Origin: Rhyacichthys aspro
Taxonomy: Eukaryota; Chordata; Actinopteri; Gobiiformes; Rhyacichthyidae
NCBI GenBank assembly: GCA_036850595.1
Contig: CM072153.1
Location: 18,556,169-18,620,168, forward strand
Reading direction: 5' to 3'
Length of the DNA: 64,000 nt
Part shown: positions 59,201 through 64,000 of the stretch, piece by piece
Position numbering within the stretch: position 1 is the first letter of the stretch
How the letters are laid out: each line of letters opens with the position of its first letter
Notes under the pieces: generated by a model
What the model was told of the DNA's origin: nothing
Seen by the model: only the letters and a program-made list of their open reading frames with translations
The model's database searches: none
Program-made: the position numbers and the translations under genes

Positions 59201-62200
59201 TTGAACATCACCGTTTTACATTTTGCCCTATATTAACAGAGCACAGCATTTAGTTAGGAGTAGCATTTAGTTTTACAATGCATTGGAAAAGCACTACTTG
59301 CACCAAAAGCTCTTAGTAAAGGCCCAACATCAATATATATCCCTGATGGCAAATTGGATTATGTAATATTTGCTGTTTATTGGACACACAGGAACCCAAG
59401 TGTATTAGTCAGTGTTAAAACCGGAACATGATTAAATTGCAAACAAATTAAAAATCCTCATGTTTCAGGCAAAGTAACTGGACTGTAAATCATAAACAAA
59501 TCTTGATTTAGGACTGGAGCTGGTCAGGTAAATATTTATGCATCCACAGTGAATTGAATAAATCTCAAGTGCACTATCAAGAAAACAAACTTCATCCTCA
59601 AATTCCAGTGCTGCGGATATGGTCCTAGTGCAGCAAAACCAAACACGACGGGCTTCTCCGTGAACGGGGGTCACTGCCTGGAGCTGGCAGGCCTTCCTTA
59701 AAAGGCAAAGAGAGAAACAGCAGCTGTCTGACTTTTGAAATCTGGGAAACCTGAGTCTACCTGACAGCAGACAGACAGGAAGTTGTCTTTGGCTAGTGCC
59801 GGAGGATTAGCGCTTCACACAACAAAGAACAGGTGACCCACATTAGAGGAGCTGGCGGACTGGGTTTTAAAAACGAGTAAAAGGGGTATTTATGAATAGG
59901 CGTGTTGTAAGAGACACACAAATGGCAGAAAAGGTGCAGTTCAATCCTTATATAATTAAAGTAGCTCTGTTTTATGAATTAACTTGAAAGACTTCTGAAT
60001 ATCTTTAAAATATGTTATGCCAAATCAGTCAGTGAGTTGTAATACAGAGATGTTAACAGAAGATTAAGAAAGTGCCTTCTTGGGTAGCTCTCTAAACCAC
60101 TTAGTACCATTAGATGGAGTCATGAGCTACTGCAACGCTCCACAAACAAAAGAGTTTGTCTTCAGTTTTGCCGGTAGCAGCAAGCAGCACTCGTAAAAGG
60201 AAGAAATGCAGGAATACAATTTCTTACATTGTTTTTGGTAAATATTTTTGTTACTAGTTGTCAGCAGCAGGGTTACCTCATGTTAGCCTGTTAGCTCAAG
60301 AAATGTCAAATAAACACAATAAAACTCAATGATGCCACAACACGGATTAATTATGCAATGGGCCCTTCCTTTGTTGATGCTTTTAAGGTACTCTCTCTAC
60401 ATGACTGTCCATTAAATGATCTATTGAAGTATTTTTGAATGACAAACTACATACAGCAGAGTTAAACAGTGAGTGCATTCTTCCCTCTGAAACCTGTCCA
60501 GTCTCATAACCATCACACTTTCACTAAATCCGTTGCACTTTTTCCCCTGAGATTCAACATTGAAACAGCCTCAGCTCTGTCAGGTGCAATCATCGTTCAT
60601 CCCTTGAATGTTAAGGCACTAAACTGAGCCGAAGCTGCCCGTGAAAGCCGCAGCTTGGTCAGAGACAGTGGCGTCCTGTCTTCGGGCTCGTCAGTGATCG
60701 TTTTGTATTCCTAAAGAGCCACGCACTCTCAGGAATTGACTTCCTGTCTCCCGTGCTCACCCCACCGCCGCTGTGTTAGCTTTCATTGCCTCCTCTGTCG
60801 CCTTTTGACCATTCACCGGGGGCTCACTCACAGGCGTTTGGGTGTTGTGGTCGGGGGGAGGGCGTCCGAGGCAAAGGGAGGACAGGAAGCTTCAAAAAGC
60901 ATTAGGTGTTTGTGAGATGATGGAACTGCTTCGTGATAAATACATTCCCTAAAAATGGCAGAACTTTAAATATAAAGTAGGTATGTCCCAGTACTACTTT
61001 TTGCAGAATGTATATGTTATTTTAAATACTTTCCAATGCTAAAAACGGATATAAGTACATAATATTTGCGAGCTATTCACATATTTCACTGCCATGATGA
61101 TGTTTTATATTTAGTTACTTTAAGGGATACTACTTACTATCAGAACATTATTTGGAATATGCTCTAAATTTATTATTATATACAGTGAAATATTCCCAAA
61201 CAGAGAAAGGAGAAAAGAGTATCAACAGAGGCACAAGAGACTCCAATACTGTGAGTACTGAGCATTGTTATTGGGATCATTTAAACCACAAACAAATCAT
61301 TGTTTTGGGGATTCAAGCTCGACACATTTTTGGCATTTTTCATAAATGATGGCAAAAGATTTTTACAAAACCCCAAGACAAGAAAGTTTATGTAAAAACT
61401 ATACTGAGGATGTGTGTAAATGTTGTGTTGTTATTAAAAAAGGCACAGTTTTGAGGGCAGGGTTAAGGGTCAGTGTTGAGGAAGTTGAGTTTATATCCCC
61501 TAAAAAAGACCAAATCCTTTTACAAATTTAAACAAGCCCCTCTGTTCCATTGCACACAGTATGAAAACAATATATTTCTTCAACTTGAAACCATTTGCCA
61601 TTCGCCCTGACACTCAATTGTGCAACACATTCCAGAAAAAGTTGGGATGATTTCATTTTAGTGCTGCTAACGAGGTCAAAGTATTAAATAATGATATGAT
61701 TGAAACAGAGGATGTAGGTCATTGCCATTGGCTTTGGTCCAAATGAGACGTCCAGGAAAGGCCTTGCCCTGCCAGAAAACAAGCAGCTGAGGAACACTCT
61801 GCTGTATCCTTTTCAGTAGAACACAAGTAAAAGATCAATTCAGTTTCTGTGTCCATTTAACGGCTTTAATAGAAGTTGCACTTAGTTCTAGGAAAATGTG
61901 ATTCTATGGGAATGCGTGAGGAATAGTAAATTAACTTCATATGACTGTAAACTACAGTAAACAAACCCTTAACACTTCCAATTGCTTTGAGAATCAGAAA
62001 CAGCAGTGTAATTGATGCAGTGTAGCGTAATCCATCATAGCGTCAGGCCTACATTTAGCTCTTTCCACTCTGTTTAATTCCTCGAGGGTTTTTCCTGTGG
62101 TCGCAGCCAGATTTCATGAACCTAATTAGCTTCCTCTTTGGACTAAAACATCTGTAGGATGCGTTACCATCAGACTAATTCACTCGAAGGGAAACGTGAG

Positions 62201-64000
62201 AAGGCACAGATGAGGATTTAGTTTTCCAAATGTTAAGAACTCTTTGTTGCTCTGAATATCACTGCTCCAGAATGCAAATGTTGTATCTCCAAAAAGGCTA
62301 TTGTTTTCTGCATTATCAAAGTTCACATGCTTTTTCAGTGTCTTCCTTTGGTGAAAAAAATGTGGAGATTAAGGTTTAAGCCAACAGCAGCGATATTAGA
62401 GGCTCATTTTGTGTCAGTTGTCTAAAGTTGCAGGTTGTGTCCCTCTGGTGATGCAGATTTCTATTGTACACCTCACTCCCTGTCTGTGAACACCGACAGT
62501 AGGCCTACAGGGACATTATGCTGGGTAAAAGTATCATGCTTCTATTTAAAACTGTGTTCCATGAAGACACATAGATGCGCTTCTTCTCTGGCAGTGCTCA
62601 GTTTGTCCACTCTGGGTTGTTGTAGAAACTGAAAGTAATCGTCCACTGTGTTGTATAAAGAAGTTTAATTTTCAGCTTAAAATACAGAAATGGAACTGTG
62701 TCATTTGTGTGTGTTTTGTTTTGTGTCTAGATTGAAAACACAGCTTTGTGTTTTTTATACATTTTAAACAATATTTATTTGACATGTACCTCAACCTCTG
62801 TTTCAACATATAGATTTTATTCTCTCTAAATTCCAAAGAAATTTCTTATGAAAATGGTATAATTGCATGATTCCTGCTGTAGTGTGACCCTTGGCGCCTA
62901 CATTTAAACTGGAGCATATCATCATACATTTTGCTTTATGTCTTAAGAAAATAAAACTAAGTCTGACAGCGTTGCACAAGTTTCAAAAGTGGTTTGCCTG
63001 ATCTTTTTGCAACTGGATGACACAAACTCCAGTTTAACCAGATTCCTGTGCTTCACCTGTCGTCCTCATGTGCTCAGTGTCAGTCACAGACATTTAACAG
63101 GCCGTTAAATCAAGGCACTCCTTCAGAGAGTGCATCGAGTTTCACTCAGTTTCACTTCCTTCCTGTTTGACCCCTCCAGTACGAGAGAGTACAGTGTTTG
63201 TGACCCTGTCTTTGGCTCTGTTTCAGGCCACAAGGCAGTTTCTGGAGGAAATCAACAAGTGGACCAGTCAGCATGGAGTGTCCCCTCTGTCCAAGGATCT
63301 GGCCGTCAAGTTCCTCATGGCTCGCAAGTTCGATGTGCTCCGAGCTATCGAGCTTTTCCACAGCTACAGGGTAAGAAGACACAGGCCAAAAGGGGAGCTA
63401 TATAAAGTATAAATACAACACTAGTGCTTTTGTGGTATGGCAGCCTCTATTAAACGCACTGGACACAAATGCATTTAAGCACTGAACATTTATAGATGCA
63501 AAAATCAATATTAAAATGCCTATAAATTAGCTCATAGAGTGGTCAGAAAAATATATTTGAATGTCACAAAGGTTTTACTAGCTTTATCAAAGATCATTCA
63601 TATATATTCATTTTCATTTTAGATTAGTGCTGCACAATATATGAAGAATGCATAGTCGACACTAACGTGAAAAATATGCAACACAAAACTGCCATTATTG
63701 TTCCCACAAGAAAAACGTGAAAAAAAATCTAATGATGAAGATAAGTGCACCATTGCAATATATAAATACAACCTAATCCCCTCTTGAATGTAATAGATTA
63801 ACTAATCCAGACACAGACACGATGATGCAATCTTTTCTCGTAGACATAAACTTTCTTTTTCCACGTAATACATTAACAAAGAAGTATTTTTAACCGACAG
63901 CATATTTACTCTTTAGTCAAGCAAGAAGTGGCGATAAACCTTGAGGCTAGACACACATTTTTCACACTTAAATATCAGTGTGTTTACTTTGAACTCTGAA
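56238..64000 (+). CDS. PTPN9: Protein tyrosine phosphatase PTPN9/MEG2, 5' part of gene
   Basis: This is a cytoplasmic, vesicle-associated tyrosine phosphatase with an N-terminal CRAL-TRIO (Sec14-like) lipid-binding domain and a C-terminal phosphatase domain (family knowledge). Two coding exons (56238-56270 and 63227-63370) encode the first 59 residues: MAATLTAEEEQ joined to ATRQFLEEINKWTSQHGVSP and ending IELFHSYR. This is the CRAL-TRIO N-terminal helical region. The catalytic domain lies beyond 64000, so it cannot be checked. In human the leader before ATKQF is about ten residues longer. The gene is partial in this window, not broken. Confidence 0.94.
56271..63226 (+). other. PTPN9: PTPN9 intron 1 (6,956 bases)
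   Basis: A phase-0 intron from GTAGGC to CTCTGTTTCAG. No nested gene was recognised. Two GC-richer islands, about 57500-58150 (with a CArG-like CCTATATTTG and a GTAAATAGATTA stretch near 57970) and about 60600-60890, look like candidate conserved regulatory elements. The rest is AT-rich. Confidence 0.85.
63227..63370 (+). CDS. PTPN9: PTPN9 coding exon 2
   Basis: Exactly 48 codons, from ATRQFLEEINKWTSQHG through SKDLAVKFLMARKFDVLRAI to ELFHSYR. Acceptor CTCTGTTTCAG, donor CAGG|GTAAGA; phase 0 at both ends. KFLMARKFDVLRAIELFHSY is diagnostic for PTPN9 and belongs to the CRAL-TRIO N-terminal helices. Confidence 0.97.
63371..64000 (+). other. PTPN9: PTPN9 intron 2, 5' part
   Basis: Starts GTAAGAAG and runs off the window edge. 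No exon was recognised in it. Confidence 0.85.

Noticed and set aside
1..64000. CRISPR arrays, phage, operons or bacterial defence genes
   Set aside because: None present; the sequence is vertebrate nuclear DNA with spliced genes.

Overview
The window is nuclear DNA from a ray-finned fish, most likely a percomorph teleost. It is AT-rich, with coding exons split by GT-AG introns. The decayed repeats are typical of teleosts: a tRNA-derived SINE with a pol III B box, Rex3/RTE-type LINE tails, hAT-like non-autonomous elements and a Tc1-like terminus. There is nothing prokaryotic here: no operons, CRISPR arrays or plasmid features.

Three protein-coding genes can be read with confidence. (1) SNX33 (sorting nexin 33) lies on the minus strand. 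Its two coding exons at 44307-42867 and 25842-25589 are separated by a 17-kb intron and give a 564-residue SH3-PX-BAR protein. (2) SNUPN (snurportin-1) lies on the plus strand, with eight coding exons between 46474 and 51329 that join without a frame error to give 372 residues. (3) PTPN9 (MEG2 tyrosine phosphatase) lies on the plus strand. Only its first two coding exons are present (56238-56270 and 63227-63370), and the gene runs off the right edge. From memory, PTPN9, SNUPN and SNX33 are also neighbours on human 15q24, so this looks like an ancient conserved block.

Layout. 1 to about 24.7 kb: no gene recognised, scattered repeats and a few GC-richer islands that may be regulatory. About 24.7-25.6 kb: probable SNX33 3'UTR. 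25.6-44.3 kb: SNX33, mostly one intron that holds a SINE, a hAT-like MITE and a Rex3 tail. 44.3-46.5 kb: head-to-head interval between SNX33 and SNUPN with promoter-like motifs and a CTCF-like site. 46.5-51.9 kb: SNUPN, with a MITE in intron 5 and another CTCF-like site in intron 3. 51.9-55.6 kb: intergenic, with a Rex3 fragment. 55.6-64 kb: PTPN9 promoter region, 5'UTR, first two coding exons and their introns.

The three genes do not form a pathway. SNX33 shapes endocytic membranes, SNUPN imports m3G-capped spliceosomal snRNPs, and PTPN9 is a vesicle-associated lipid-binding phosphatase. I found no convincing new biological system. The most unusual structures are a tandem duplication whose two units each carry the same perfect 18-bp hairpin (19.3-19.8 kb), two hAT-like elements in opposite orientation that carry 21-bp arrays (23.6 and 29.2 kb), and a set of same-orientation CTCF-like motifs. 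Motif calls were made by eye and are unverified.
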